Positions 36,501-47,229 of a stretch of 64,000 bases of DNA are shown here, piece after piece. Each line of letters opens with the position of its first letter. The stretch's first letter is position 1. Source of the stretch: Bryoerythrophyllum caledonicum (taxonomy: Eukaryota; Streptophyta; Bryopsida; Pottiales; Pottiaceae). A program made the translations under genes and the position numbers. The notes beneath the pieces are model-generated. The model saw only the letters and a list, made by a program, of their open reading frames with translations, was not told the DNA's origin and did no database searches. Where the stretch lies: the NCBI GenBank assembly GCA_963971425.1, contig OZ020518.1:29332770-29396769 (forward strand), read 5' to 3'.

Positions 36501-37271
36501 GGGATGACGTCGGTTGCAGATCTTTGTTGTGGAGGGGCAGCAGTCCACCTTTGTCTTCTCTGGTCTGGAGGTGCTCTCCGTTGCGTGTTGTATGTTGTTG
36601 TTGTCACCTTGTATTGTCGAATCTTTGCTGTGAGGTCCTGTTGTGCTGTAGATGGGGTTGTCGCAGATGTGTTGGCTGTTGCGTTGTATTTTCGTCCGCT
36701 CTTGTTGCCGTGTCGTTTGTTGCGGTGTTGATGGTGTGCTTCCTTGTTGTTGGAGCGAAGGTAGATTCAGATCTGGAGAAGATTTTGAGCGCTTCCGCCC
36801 GAGATCTATACACACAAGCTTATTGAAGTGTTCTGTTAGTATTATGATGTAGAGCTTTGTGCATGTGTATACATAGTGAGATTTCTGTGTACTACCTCTA
36901 GTGTGTGTGGATGTGCTGAAGTGTGTAGTGTTGCTATGGATCAGCTGAACTAGTGCAAAAAAGAGATGGAAGTGAGTAGAGATAGCCTGATATGGTGCGT
37001 TGATGTTGCCTTGGGGCAGATCTGTGAGGTATATCGTGTCTTCCTTCACTTCAGAGGTTGTTCTGCAGTGTTGTCTTTCAGATCTGATGCACAAACAACT
37101 TATACAAGCGATGTTAGATCTATTTTGTACTTTGTATGTGTTACTAAGAGAGCAAAATGATAACGTGAGTCTAACAATGATGCAATAAGGAAGAAATAAG
37201 GAGATGAGGGGGGGGTAAGAGGTGGCCTGAAGGTGATGAAGGGCGTTGATGCGATGGCAGCAACGCTGCAC
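33558..37271 (-). CDS. E3 ORF1: LINE nucleic-acid-binding-type protein, open (up to 1237 codons)
   Basis: One open frame ends in TGA at 33558-33560. The true start is unclear because the first part overlaps the AGATCT-rich 5' region. A basic RKRSKSSPDLNLP segment near 36795 is shared with E2 and E4, so translation probably begins upstream of it. Next come Pro/Ser-rich sequence, about 34 heptapeptide repeats (SDPVDRS/SDPAARA) and a conserved core of about 430 residues from LKFWMGFQVME. The core has an RRM-like stretch (ITLTLSPLPIRM, HIWFHRDD, HNGSANV, YVDFAPHRRS) and ends in a likely coiled coil. By analogy with ORF1 proteins of other LINEs it should bind element RNA. Confidence 0.75.
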   Translation of the reverse strand: MQRCCHRINALHHLQATSYPPLISLFLPYCIIVRLTLSFCSLSNTYKVQNRSNIACISCLCIRSERQHCRTTSEVKEDTIYLTDLPQGNINAPYQAISTHFHLFFALVQLIHSNTTHFSTSTHTRGSTQKSHYVYTCTKLYIIILTEHFNKLVCIDLGRKRSKSSPDLNLPSLQQQGSTPSTPQQTTRQQERTKIQRNSQHICDNPIYSTTGPHSKDSTIQGDNNNIQHATESTSRPEKTKVDCCPSTTKICNRRHPRTKIAARNNTASGSEVQQLHNKNRFNSSSNRGSTLIYTTGSTLNTPSPLTSFTRIPYLHLSPTAALPSPPLFLPTPSPLRPPLPPLSISPSLPLPLLSSLTLFPSPISSSSPNTPSPLLSSLSIDNDHTDQYTVPLDPCSDRAGQPTDPTVTRSDLAKTDSDPVDLYSDPANIRYDPIKSHPNPTARASDPAARGNEPATCASDPTDYTNDPTNCASDSANYTNDLADKTSDPVAHFSGLVDCSSGPVDRSNNPVDRSNNLVDRSSDPVNRSSDPVDHSSDPVDRSSDPVNRSNDPVPYANDCVPCANDCISCASDPVPDVSDPAVCTSDPTDCASDPATGVNDTAACTSDSADYASNPAARASDPAARVSDPAARASDPAARASDLAARASDPTNPHKHPADCNRDQGDPCSDPITFQYDLPSQDSTSMDQWSSRRTLMYGDAMEVEASGETHKRSPSIAPTTSQDEVSLSNKKKKSSNNEGMMHTLDLDASSLKFWMGFQVMEDMAKEEGLEPLTCDESIPSMITRGIREMEAKEISLATPAFPRIPQILYPCARKGIVGQHLNVTQIPFDIPVNDTTGLALDFHVSIHFELSNLVLMHDDVKAMVIDRLKFMEIEVGKKVIDPISILCMSLKNAGKKGVWAGVVKLHLHKPEIDGIGLLKGLRPFILKLDKQYALGKVCKTYHDISRNSNLSIKIKSESLRGMTANDLFVEILHNGFNRGLEFEVTSVQKIKEESHAFIIAPTPQQAAKIKLHKVATNHELLQPTNIVGTTSKGINRESKAKKDAITLTLSPLPIRMSMVDTSEEIHKIMGAGNATHIWFHRDDGIRHNGSANVHCINPIIYRKFVGKVIKMEGHYVDFAPHRRSLDGVEPPTKEQIVEFGFLDVNKAIVNTVEAFKIDEPTNVLTKNDIIAIVDSKVEENNKKIRLETQAYADKKHDELKAQMITIQESMSTALASLQAITKVMTTPRIEGETSNM
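35310..36030 (-). repeat. 21-bp tandem repeats coding for about 34 heptapeptides in E3 ORF1
   Basis: On the plus strand the unit reads GCAGGGTCGCTGGCACGAGCA with variants. Translated from the minus strand it gives SDPAARA, SDPVDRS, NDPVPYA and similar. The C-terminal end of the array is nearly homogeneous and the rest is diverged. E2 and E4 have different repeats in the same position. Confidence 0.85.
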
Positions 37272-37726
37272 TCTTGACTCGTTGTTGTTCTCAATGGTGT
37301 TGACGAGGTCTGGATTGGAGAAGGGCGGTGGGACTCAAGGGGGGGGGCGTTCAGGTTCGGTAACCCTCTCTAGATCTACTCCAGATCCTACCGTATGATG
37401 AGCTGAGAAGTACAGATCTGTGTACCAACACGTGTGTCTCCCCGCTTCAGATCTAAACACCACTCAAAAATGACTTCAGCAGCTCTTCCACGGTTCACCT
37501 TTTGCAGATCTAGTGTTCAAAACGTCCCTGCCCAACACATGTAACTGATAGCCTCCCCTCCTCTCAAATCTGAAGCACACTAGGGACATACAACGGGCCA
37601 GCAACCTCCTGTTGTTCGTGTCTCCACTCTCTGAGACTGAGTCCCTCACCCCTCCTCACCAGAAATTTCGGAGCTCTACTCAGCCATCGAGCTTCTCAAT
37701 AGAGACATGATCCAAATAACACAAAT
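36500..37726 (-). promoter_or_regulatory. E3 5' region with clustered AGATCT
   Basis: AGATCT occurs at 36518, 36769, 36802, 37018, 37080, 37116, 37372, 37414, 37449 and 37506. The outer end (minus strand: GAGCTCCG, then TTTCTGGTGAGG) aligns with E2 near 17450 and E4 near 48160, marking the 5' start of the family. This is likely the internal promoter. The overlap with the N-terminal part of ORF1 is unresolved. Confidence 0.5.
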
Positions 37727-38316
37727 CACCACAGCGCACACATACACAAATATAAACCCACACACACCCACACATATAAACCCAAAAACCAGCTCATCAA
37801 AATGTGGAAGGAAAACATACACAGAAGTTGAGTTGATACTATATTACAAAACGAATGCTAGTACAAATACTAATACATACAATACTAATACATGTACGGA
37901 TACAAATACTGATATGATTACTGGTACCTATAATATTAAGTATACCGGTACGTATACGAGTACAAGTACTAGCACGTATATTGATTTCTATACTAGTACA
38001 TATACTGAAACGAATACGAGTACATATTCTGATATGAATACTGATATATATATGTGTACGTATACTAATACAAATACTGATACCTATACTAGTACGAATA
38101 CCGACGAAAATACCAATACGGATACTAGTACTTGTACTAACACAAATATGAACACAATTACAGATACAAATACGAAGACAAAAACTATGGCACATAGTAA
38201 AACGAACATACGAATGAATAGTAATAAAGAACCGAATAGAAGCACATATACATACACAAATACAGGCACACACCATCAAAGAAACACATACATACACATA
38301 CTCACATACAAAGACA
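37727..38316 (+). mobile_element. LINE E2, segment B (ORF2 N-terminal Thr/Asn tract)
   Basis: It starts with the second copy of CACCACAGCGCA and continues the ORF2 frame of segment A (TTAHTYTNINPHTP). Then comes a Thr/Asn-rich tract (about 37845-38190) and GTHHQRNTYIHILTYKD. It ends with the left E4 duplication CATACAAAGACA at 38305-38316. No enzymatic motif. The frame is continuous with segment C. Confidence 0.85.
38305..38316. repeat. Target-site duplication of E4, left copy
   Basis: CATACAAAGACA at 38305-38316 recurs exactly at 48249-48260, bracketing E4. Removal of E4 and one copy keeps the E2 ORF2 frame (YKDKY). Confidence 0.9.
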
Positions 38317-38565
38317 GAAGAAGAAGAACGTCGGTCTCCGAAGGAGCCGGCGTGAATAAAGTGTCTGTTCGTTCCACTACTAAGACCATGCCCACCGGAC
38401 AAGGAATTAGTAAACTGGAACTACTTCCCCCTCTCGAGGGTAGACACTATGTAACAGGTGACCTGATACCAACCAAGCACACAAACAACCAATGTAACAA
38501 CTAACAAAGCAAGTCGCCAAAACCACAAAACCAACCAGTCAAGATAAGTCTCGGCGGAGAAGCAT

Positions 38566-41500
38566 TTAAGGGGGATCTTGAGTATCGGGGAGGGCTTGGT
38601 TGTTTTCAATTTTACGTTTATGTAGCAAAATGGACATGGCATATTGAATAGCGATGGTGTTAATTTTTTTAAAGGTGGTTTTGATTGTTTCAATGGGTAT
38701 TTTGAAGGTATCTTCTAGAGTTTTCATAGATGGGATAAAGGTGGTGGCACGAGCGCCAGATGTGATAACAATAAGGGGGTCTACCTTCCATCCAAAGGCA
38801 ATGATGTCGTCAATGAGGGGTTGATATTTGTCTATTTTGTTTTGGATTGTTTCCGGAGAAAATCTATCGTTGCAATATGTGAATTCAATGAATTGAATGG
38901 TGTAGTCTTGATTAATGTGGTCGGGTGGCGGATCATTGTATGCTAAACCTCTAACACATAGGATGTCCGGTTTGAGCCTAGCGTTGCAATGACATCTTTG
39001 GATCACACATGAGCATGGGAGTAGCCAAGGGGGGACTGTATTTTCTTGTGGATTGTTATTAAAAGTGCCGGCGTTCATTAGTATAAAACATCTCGCTTTA
39101 TTGTAGGAGGTGATTAATTTCCGGACTTCCCCTACCGCTTTATTATGCCTTTTAACAATTAGAGAGTGTATGTGGTGGTTTTGGCATTTGAGTAGAACAT
39201 GAAGCCATGTGTCGGGGTCCGTTGAGGGGCATATGGGGCATGTTATGGATGGGAACCTTTCTATTCCAAAGAAGAGTTGTTTGCGAGCGTTTCCCATATA
39301 TTGACCAGTACGGAATTTGATGAGGCATGTTATTTGTGAGTCTGAGATGATGGGGTTTTTCCAAAAGTTTGTAGAGAGTTCATTGTCTATGTCGTTATTA
39401 TTAGTCCATTTTTCTATGTAAGGAATATTTTCTGAGATTGTGTCAAGGTTGTTGTAGAGGTCTTGTTTTTTGAGATATTTGCCCAAAAATCTAATTGGGC
39501 CTTTGTCGGGGGTATCTTCTTTGGAAGGCCAATCTTCTTTTTGAAAGTAGTATGGGGTGGCATGGGCATGTTCGTGTGGATCTTTGGCATTTTTGTGTGT
39601 TTTTTCTCGGCCTTCTTTTGCAAGTTTGTCTGCTTGTTCGTTGCCGTCAATGTTGGCATGGGCTTTCACTTTGTGAAGAGTTGTGATTTGTGTACGGTTT
39701 TGTAACATTTGGACCATTGATGATAATATGGTTTGGTCGGGGTGGCTATTGTGAAGGGTAGGGTGTGTTATTTGAGTGTTTAGTAGGTAGAGTACATTTA
39801 TACAATCGGTGAATATATGTGCAGGTTCATTTTTGTATTTTGTTGTGATGATTTGTAGTGTTTTGTGAATGGCCATGAGTTCTGCTCTGAGGACGTTTTG
39901 TAGGCCATGGAGTCTTTTGGCTAGTTTAATTTCTTTGATAGAATTAAATATGCCATAGCCAGCTTTTTCTCTGCGCCAAGAACCCGGGCTAATTTGTTCT
40001 GGTGGTTTAAAGGAGCCGTCAGTGTAGTAACTGTGTGCGGGGTTAAATTTTGGTGTAGTATGAGTTGGGTAGTCAGGGAGAGGGGGAGGTGTGACGGAGT
40101 AGTTTAATGTGTTGTTGACATAGTTTAGTTTGGACCAGTTTTTACTTTTGTTTACTGGGGTTTGTATGGGTGTTGGTGGGGCCAATTTTGTGTATATTCG
40201 GTGTATGTTTAAATTGTTTGTTATGGTGGTAAGTTCAGCAAGTTGTTCTAGGGAACCTAGGGTTTGATTTTGATGATGGACGCATAGTATTTGTAATGTT
40301 GATGGCTCGATTCGGGGTTTTTTTAGTTCGGGTGGGATAGTAGGTTCTTCGTATGGTATTGTGTCTGCCTCAAATACTGCAATGATATGGGAATCTAAAA
40401 ATGGATTTAAATGTTGGTTATTGTTTTGGTACCAATTGTTGTTCGGTGTGATGATGATCGTATTTGTGTTATTTGGATCGTGTTTGGCGGCAAGTCGAGC
40501 CCAATGTATTGCTTGTTCCATATCTTTCTCGTTGTGGGGGTGAGCTATACCTTTACCAATCCATTTATAGTCAAAGGCCTTTCCTAGGGATCCGAATATT
40601 TTATCCCTTTCATAAGATGAGTAGAATTTTTTTAGTTTGGTAGAACATGTGACCGGGGAAGAAAAGTATGCTTGTTCGATGTTAAAGGATGTGATTAATG
40701 AGTCTAAGATGGGAGTGGGTATTGTGTATTGTGCATTTTTTAGGGGGTCAGTTTTTGGTATTCGGTATTTATACCTTTGGTATAGCCAGATTATTTCGGT
40801 TTCAAAGGATTGGGTCGTTGGTTCGATGTTTGTAGGAGTTTGTAAATTTATATTGTATTGATTCCATAGCCATTGGAGTCTAGTAATGGGGATGGTATGT
40901 AAATGTCGGCCATTTTCTTCGTATAGATGTGCTTGATTGTTATTTATTTGGATTGTGTTTGAGGATGTAAGGATATCATTTTCGGGGTTGCATTCTGTTG
41001 TGTGGATGTTTAAGAGAGGGATAATTATGGGTGGTGTTACGGATCTTGAGTCTGAGAATTGTTCTTGGGGGTGGTGTGCTAGGATGATATCCGAGTATGT
41101 TTTGTTTTGAATTTTTTGGTAGTATTGTTTTAATTTTTCTGTGTTATGTGTGGAGGTGTTGGTGTCATGTCGTGGAAATAGGTCTCTTTGGGGAAGCCAT
41201 TTATTGTATGTGTTATCATTGTGTTGCCATTGACATAAATATTTTGTGTATGTATTTTTTATGTTATTTGTGTCTGTGTGTTGGATATGTTTATGGTTTA
41301 TGATATTATTAATGGGATATGTGGTAGGGTTTTTGGGGATGTATGTTGGGGGGCGGGGGTGGTATGTATGTGGAGGGTTAGGGGGGTTGGTTGGTGTGGG
41401 AATATTTCTTGGGATGATGTTATTGTTGAGGGTGGTGAATGGATCTTTAAGTATATGAGAGTATGGGTGTATGTTGCAAGGAGTATGACATGTAGTGGGG

Positions 41501-44500
41501 CATGTTGGGTGGCAAAATAGTTGTTTAGCAACATTTAGGGCACTTTTTATTAGTTTGGATGGGGTGAAGTGGTAGGTTTTGAAATCCTCATTGTTCATGA
41601 TGTGTGTGCCGTTTGGTATAGTAATTTGGTTTAGTTCAAAAATATTTTTTGAGATGAGTTTTTGTAGAAGCTTTTGGGAGAGTTGGGCATTGAGTGTGTT
41701 ATGATTTAGTGTTTCTTGGCGCCATAGTATTTCTAGTGTTGTAGGATTAATGAGGAAGTTTGGGAGCGTACTTTTAAGGTGGGCTTTAGCTATATGTTTT
41801 AATAAGAAGAATGTTCGTGTTATCGGTGATCTTATGCAGTCACTTGTTTTAATTCTAGGTATGTTTTCTGCGCCACCGTATTGGGCAAGGACATAATGAG
41901 TTAGTCCATTATATATTTTTCCAAGTCTACCTTTATCATTTAAGGCATTTTGTAGTTGTTCACCTATACAACGGAGGTATGCGTTTTTGAGGGAGAAAGC
42001 TTCAAGCCCGAATAGGTTATGCGGGAGTTGGGTTATTGCATTTGACATGCATTTTGGTAGTCCACATATGGTTTTTTGTATGGCTATTATTTTTTTATCA
42101 AGTTTTTTGATAGCAGGCATAGAGTATGGTACACCGTAGAAACTGTATGCCACACCTGGACGTAGTACGGTATCAATCATTTTTATTTTTTGTTTCATGG
42201 TGGCCGGGCATGTTGTTAGTTCATTGCATTGTTTGATGAGTTTCGTCGTTGTGGTGTGGATTTGGATTTTCCATTTTAGTGATGGAACAAGATTTGTACC
42301 TAAGTATATGTATGGTTCATTTTGGTGTAATATGGGGATTGGTTGATTGCGGTAATTGATGCTGGAAGCTTGCATAAGGGCTTTAAAAGTGGTAGGGTTT
42401 ATTTTGGATTTGTTTGGGCATCCGGTAGCGGCACATTTTGGGACACCTACGTCCATTCCGGTCCATTTACAATATCTATCAATTTTGTTGAGTTGTATTT
42501 GGATAGATTTGATTTTGTTAGTTATGGCGGCGAGGTCATCTGCGTATGCGGCAGAATTTATTGTGACTTGTGATGTGCCAAAAGTGTATCCATTGTTGCC
42601 TCGTTCTAGCCATCTGAGTAGTGGTTCTAAGAATATAATGAATAGGTATGGGCTAAGGGTATCCCCTTGTATAGTTCCTCTTTGAATGGGTATAGGTTTT
42701 GTTTTCCCAAAATGTTCACCAGTATAACAAGTAGATGATTGAGAATAGATGTTACCAATAAGTGTAGTTGCATCTTTTGGGTAACCAAGGTCCATCATTA
42801 TTGCTAATAGTCGGGCATGGTCCATTGAGCCAAAGGCGTTTTTGAAGTCGACGTATAGTATGTATATATCTTGGTTTGTAAATCTTGCGTCTTCTAGTGC
42901 GGCTATTATAGTTTGTATTTGTCTAGCGGTACTTCTTTCTGCTCTAAATCCTTCTTGACTATCATGTAAGATTTTGAATTTTTCACCGTATGAGGATAGT
43001 ATAGAGGTGAGTGTACTAGTGAAGAGTTTGTATATTGTGTTAGCTAGTGCAATTGGCCTATGGTTGGGTAGTATAGATGGATCGCCTTTTTTGTATAGTA
43101 GAATTGTTGTACTTGATTTCCATGACATAGGTATTTGTTTTTGTTTGTAACAATGAGAAAAGAATAGTAATAATAGTTTATGGAATCTTGGGGGCATGTT
43201 TTTTAGTATTGAGTTTGGGATGCGGTCTGGGCCTGGGGCTTTGTTGTTACCAAGATTGTGAAGACATGTGTCATATGTGGCTATATTAAAGTATTTATGT
43301 AGTGAGATTTCTGGTTCGCCTCGTTTGTCAAGGGTAAATCCATCGAGGTCGTGCCATGGGTACTGGCGTACTGCACATGTACATTCAGATGGATGTTGTG
43401 GTTGATAATTACATGTTGGTACTGTTGGTCTATTACTTTTGGTTTGTTGGTTGAATATTTCATTTGCAATGTCTTCTGGGCTAGTTAGAATATTGTTGTA
43501 TTGGTCTGTGATACAATCCATTGGTGGATATTCAAGGTTTTTAAAAACTTTCCTGTTAATTTTTTTGGGGCTAATTTCGTATAGTTGTCTATATTTTGAA
43601 ATGGCTTTTTTAATGTTATCTTTGGTATATTTTGAGGTAATTTTGCGGGCTTGTATGTTGGCATTTTTTGCAATTAGTGCTATATTTTTTATCCATGTAT
43701 CGTGAGGTAGGTCCGAAGGTGGCGGGGTAGGGATTTGGGTGTATTGTATAGTTAGTAGTTCGTTGCATATGGGGTGATTACGCCATTGAGGGTTATTTTT
43801 TACAATTCTAATGGTTTTCCGTATAGTATGGTATGTGGTTAGGTGTTGTTTCCAAGTTTTAGAAAGTTTACGGGGTAAGTAACCTCCTTGTTGAGAAGTT
43901 CTGTTTGTCATTTGAGGTATTGGTTGGGCTTTACAAGTTTGTTCTAGTGTGTCAGAGATTGCATTGATAAGTTTGTCTAGGGTGTGGCATGCTTCTTGCC
44001 ATTGTATTTGTGATAATTGATTGTTATTTTCGAGAGTGTTTATGAGGGAGTCTATTTGTATGGAGTTTTTTTCAAAGAATTTGGTGTTGAATTTTTCTAT
44101 ATTGTCTTTTGGAATGGGGTTGAGTATGCGTATAGTATCATTTTTTAGGATTGTAGGAGTTCTATTAATTAATGTGTTATTTGGAATGTGTAATTGTATA
44201 GGTGAGTGGTCCGAGTTGAGAATAACATCCTTGTTTGTTGTAGAGGTGTATTGTGTATTGTTGTTTGTATTTATGTAGAATCCATCTATTAGACTCCAGT
44301 CGCTGTAATTATAGCCACCTTGTCTAGAGAATTGTGTATCGGTATCGATGTAGACGAAGTTTAAGTTTTCTGTGAAGCGGCGCCATTGGTAATCAATGGT
44401 TTGAGGGGGGGTGTTATGATTTCCATTTTGGCGACCAATTAATGCTATGTCTCTGTTGAAGTCCCCACACAATAGGTATGTGTGATTAGGGTTATTATGA

Positions 44501-44581
44501 ATTTGGGAAGTAATAGTGTTTTGTATGTCTATGATAAATCTAGTGTCTTCGGGATGAGATGGCATATACATGTGAAAGATT
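38566..44581 (-). pseudogene. E4 ORF2, main part: EN C-terminal half, RT, RNase H, Cys/His region
   Basis: A 2,001-codon open frame continues the upstream frame after a single TGA at 44582-44584, which replaces the Trp codon of QPWLIFHMYMPSHPED seen in E2. It carries CGDFNRD, LNSDHSPI, VDFKNAFGSMDH, QGDTLSP, YADDL, TDGSFK, AELMAIH, FTDCINVL, GNEQADKLAKEG and CPICPSTDPDTWLHVLLKC. Apart from the TGA, all catalytic motifs are intact over the whole frame. Confidence 0.85.
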
Positions 44582-45588
44582 AATCATGGTTGTAGAGGGT
44601 GATTAGTAATTTTGATTATTTGAATGTAAGGTGATATGTGCATTGGGGTAGGGATTTTGTTGATGTTGCCCGGGAAGGCATATTTTTTGTGTATTAGTGT
44701 AAGGAGACCTCCTCGGCCTGGTGTGTATGGTCTTCGTTGTTGAATGCATCTTGTAAGTGCATGTATATTGTTATAGATGAGTTTATAGTCTTGAAATATA
44801 TTTTGTATATATTTTGTGGATTTTGTGGCAGATAATTTTGTTTCTTGTATAACTATGAGGGCTGGTGGTGTATTTGTGTGCGTGACCAAAGTTTGTAGGC
44901 TAGGAAGGGCAGTGTTTAGAGAGGAGGCATTCCATGTGATTATGTATGTATTTTCTTGATTTGATATAATATTTTGGTTTTGCGGAGAGATGTAGGGAAG
45001 TGGTGGGGGTGGGTGGGTGTATTCTGGTATAGGGTCCAAACATTTTAGTGATTCATTGATGAGATTGTTAGGTAGGTAGGGGAATTTTATTTTTATTGTT
45101 TCATTTGAGGGAGATATTGTTTCGCTGTGTAAAAAGTCATATAGTTCCTTATGTATTGAGTTCTCATGGTTTATAATATTTTGGTTGTCTTCAAGGAACT
45201 TTGTATACGGGTGTGAAGTGTAGATGTGTCGTTCCGGTGGATTTTGTAAGTTTAGTAAGTTTTGTAGAAGTGTATTGACCCATGTAATTGTGTTCAGGTT
45301 TTGTGGGTTTAAGAGATGGTTACATTCATCTATGTGTGGATGGGTAGTGACTACTAGAGCATATAGTATGTGAGGTGGTGGATGCGCATTTTTTTGTTGA
45401 ACGTATCGGGCAATGTTTGGATATGTGTTGTTATGTGTGTGGTGTAATGTATGTGTGTTTTTTAAGAAAGGTGCAAAAGATTTTGCAATGTGTCTATATT
45501 CCGGTTGTAGTTTTATGGTATTAGGTATGAAGTAAATTTTTGCATTTTTCTTATGTGAAGTAGGGTGTCTTTTTAGTATATTAGGCAT

Positions 45589-45618
45589 GGGTCCTGGGTT
45601 AGTTTCTATGTCCCCTCC
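45589..45618 (-). other. 2A-type motif in E4, canonical
   Basis: This encodes GGDIETNPGP after YHKLLLLL, identical in protein to the E2 and E3 motifs although the DNA differs at synonymous positions (for example GGTCCTGGG versus GGTCCCGGG on the plus strand). Synonymous drift with identical protein suggests selection. Confidence 0.85.
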
Positions 45619-46459
45619 TAGAAGTAGTAGGAGTTTGTGATATGTGTGTTTAGTGTTGTTTTTTAATGTTTTTTCTTTTTTTGTAATTCTTTGGGGCTTT
45701 GTTATGTTATGGAGGTCTTGTTTGTTTGGAGAGAGGTGGATGTTTATAAATTCAATATTTTTTTTGAATGTAATTGTATTTATCTTTAATTTTTTTTGTG
45801 TCCATGTGTTTGTTTGCGTACTTGTTTTTGTTTTATTAATGGTGTATAGGTGTGTGTGTGTTTGTTTATATTTTTTTTTGGTTGTGTTTGGCCTTGTGTT
45901 TATGTCCCCTCCAATTAATATTAGTAGTTTGTAGTAGGTGGGTTTATTGTTTTGTTTTGGAATTTTGTGTTTTTGTATGTGGCTTTGGTATTTTTTTTGG
46001 TGCTTTTTTGATTGTATGTATTCGTCTTTGTGTGTGTGTGTGTATATGTATGTGTTTCTTTGATGGTGTGTGGTTGTCTTTGTGTGTGTATATGTAGTTG
46101 TATTTGGTTTTATATTTGTATTCATTCGTATGTTCGTATTAGTATGTGCCTTAATATTCGTCTTGGTATTTGTATGAGTATTCGTGTAAGTATTCGTCTT
46201 GGTATTCGTATCAATATTTGTGTAAGTATTCGTGTTAGTATTCGTACAAGTATTTGTATTGGTATTCATATCAGTATTCATATCAGTATATGAATCAGTA
46301 TATGTACCAATATACGTACCAATATACGTACCAATATGTACTCCAATATACGTATCAATATATGTATCAGTATTCATATCGGTATTCGTATGATTATACA
46401 TACCAGAATACGTACCAGAATACGCACCAGAATACGTACCAGTATATGTACTGGTAGTG

Positions 46460-46735
46460 GGGTTAGGTAGGTCGCAAGGGCGATTAGGTAGGTCGCAAGG
46501 GGGATTAGGTAGGTCGCAAGGGGAATTAGGTAGGTCGCTAGGGGAATTAGGTAGGTCGCAGGGGGGATTAGGGAGGTCGCTATTACCAATTGGTAGGTCG
46601 CAGGGGGATTTCCAGGGGTTGTTGCTACCAATTGATAGGTCGCAGGGGGATTTCCAGGGGTCGCTATGAAGATTCACAAGGTCGCTACCAAGGTTTTGTA
46701 GGTCGCAAGGGGAGTTCCAGGGGTCGCTATGGGGA
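46460..46735 (-). repeat. Tandem repeats in the E4 ORF1 N-terminal region
   Basis: On the plus strand GGTAGGTCGCAAGGGGGATTA-type units recur. They give CDLPNPP and CDLPNSP repeats on the coding strand and are followed by longer units with a GATTTCCAGGGG core. They occupy the place of the SDPxxRx heptads of E3 but have a different sequence. Confidence 0.75.
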
Positions 46736-47229
46736 GAGGTTTGCAGGGAGAGGTTCGCAGGGAGAAGTTGTGTGAGTGCGAGGGTTTGTGGAGGGTTGGG
46801 TCGTGGTCTTTGGATTCGATTCAGGTGACTGTCTGTAGTAATGCGCCGGGGGCTTGGGTGGGGGAGCTTGGAATCTGTGGTGAGAATGAAGGAGGGAACA
46901 TGGAGGAGAGGTGGAGGGTTTAAGCAAGGTGAGAGCGGTGAGTGAGGAATGCAAGAAGGGGAAGAACTGTGAGAGGAGGGGTAGAGTGTGCTCCCTGTTA
47001 TGTTGCCGCGGGCTGGATCTTGGTCCTCCGTTACGTTTGATCGAATCTTGGTGTGAAGTTGCTGTAGGTTGCTCCCTGTTGAGGTGTTATTGTATGTTGC
47101 GATCTTGCTGTGAGGTCTTGTTGTGATGTGGATAGAGTTACGGATTTGTTGGCCGTTGCGTCGTGTTCTTGTGCACTGCTGTCGACGTGTCGTTTTCTTC
47201 AGTGTTGATGTTGTGTGTCTTTGTTGCTG

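Larger units (their letters stand above)
22509..37726 (-). mobile_element. LINE E3, complete copy, 15.2 kb
   Basis: Minus-strand full-length element. From its 5' end (37726) it has a 5' region to about 36800, ORF1 to 33558, ORF2 to 22759, a 3' UTR of about 250 nt, the terminal hairpin (22522-22546) and the (TTC)n end at 22509. It is flanked by an exact 12-bp duplication. About 19 nt at the very 5' end derive from inverted ORF2 sequence. Two nonsense codons in ORF2 mean this copy is not autonomous as it stands, although ORF1 is open. At 15 kb it is far longer than typical plant LINEs (about 6-7 kb). Confidence 0.92.

Noticed and set aside
37300..37726. Head-to-head (divergent) LINE pairs sharing a promoter at 17.4, 37.5 and 48.0 kb
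   Set aside because: At 37.5 and 48.0 kb the 5' regions belong to E3 and E4 only, and the plus-strand sequence beyond is the resumed E2 host, as the target duplications show. At 17.4 kb the minus-strand neighbour is host E1.
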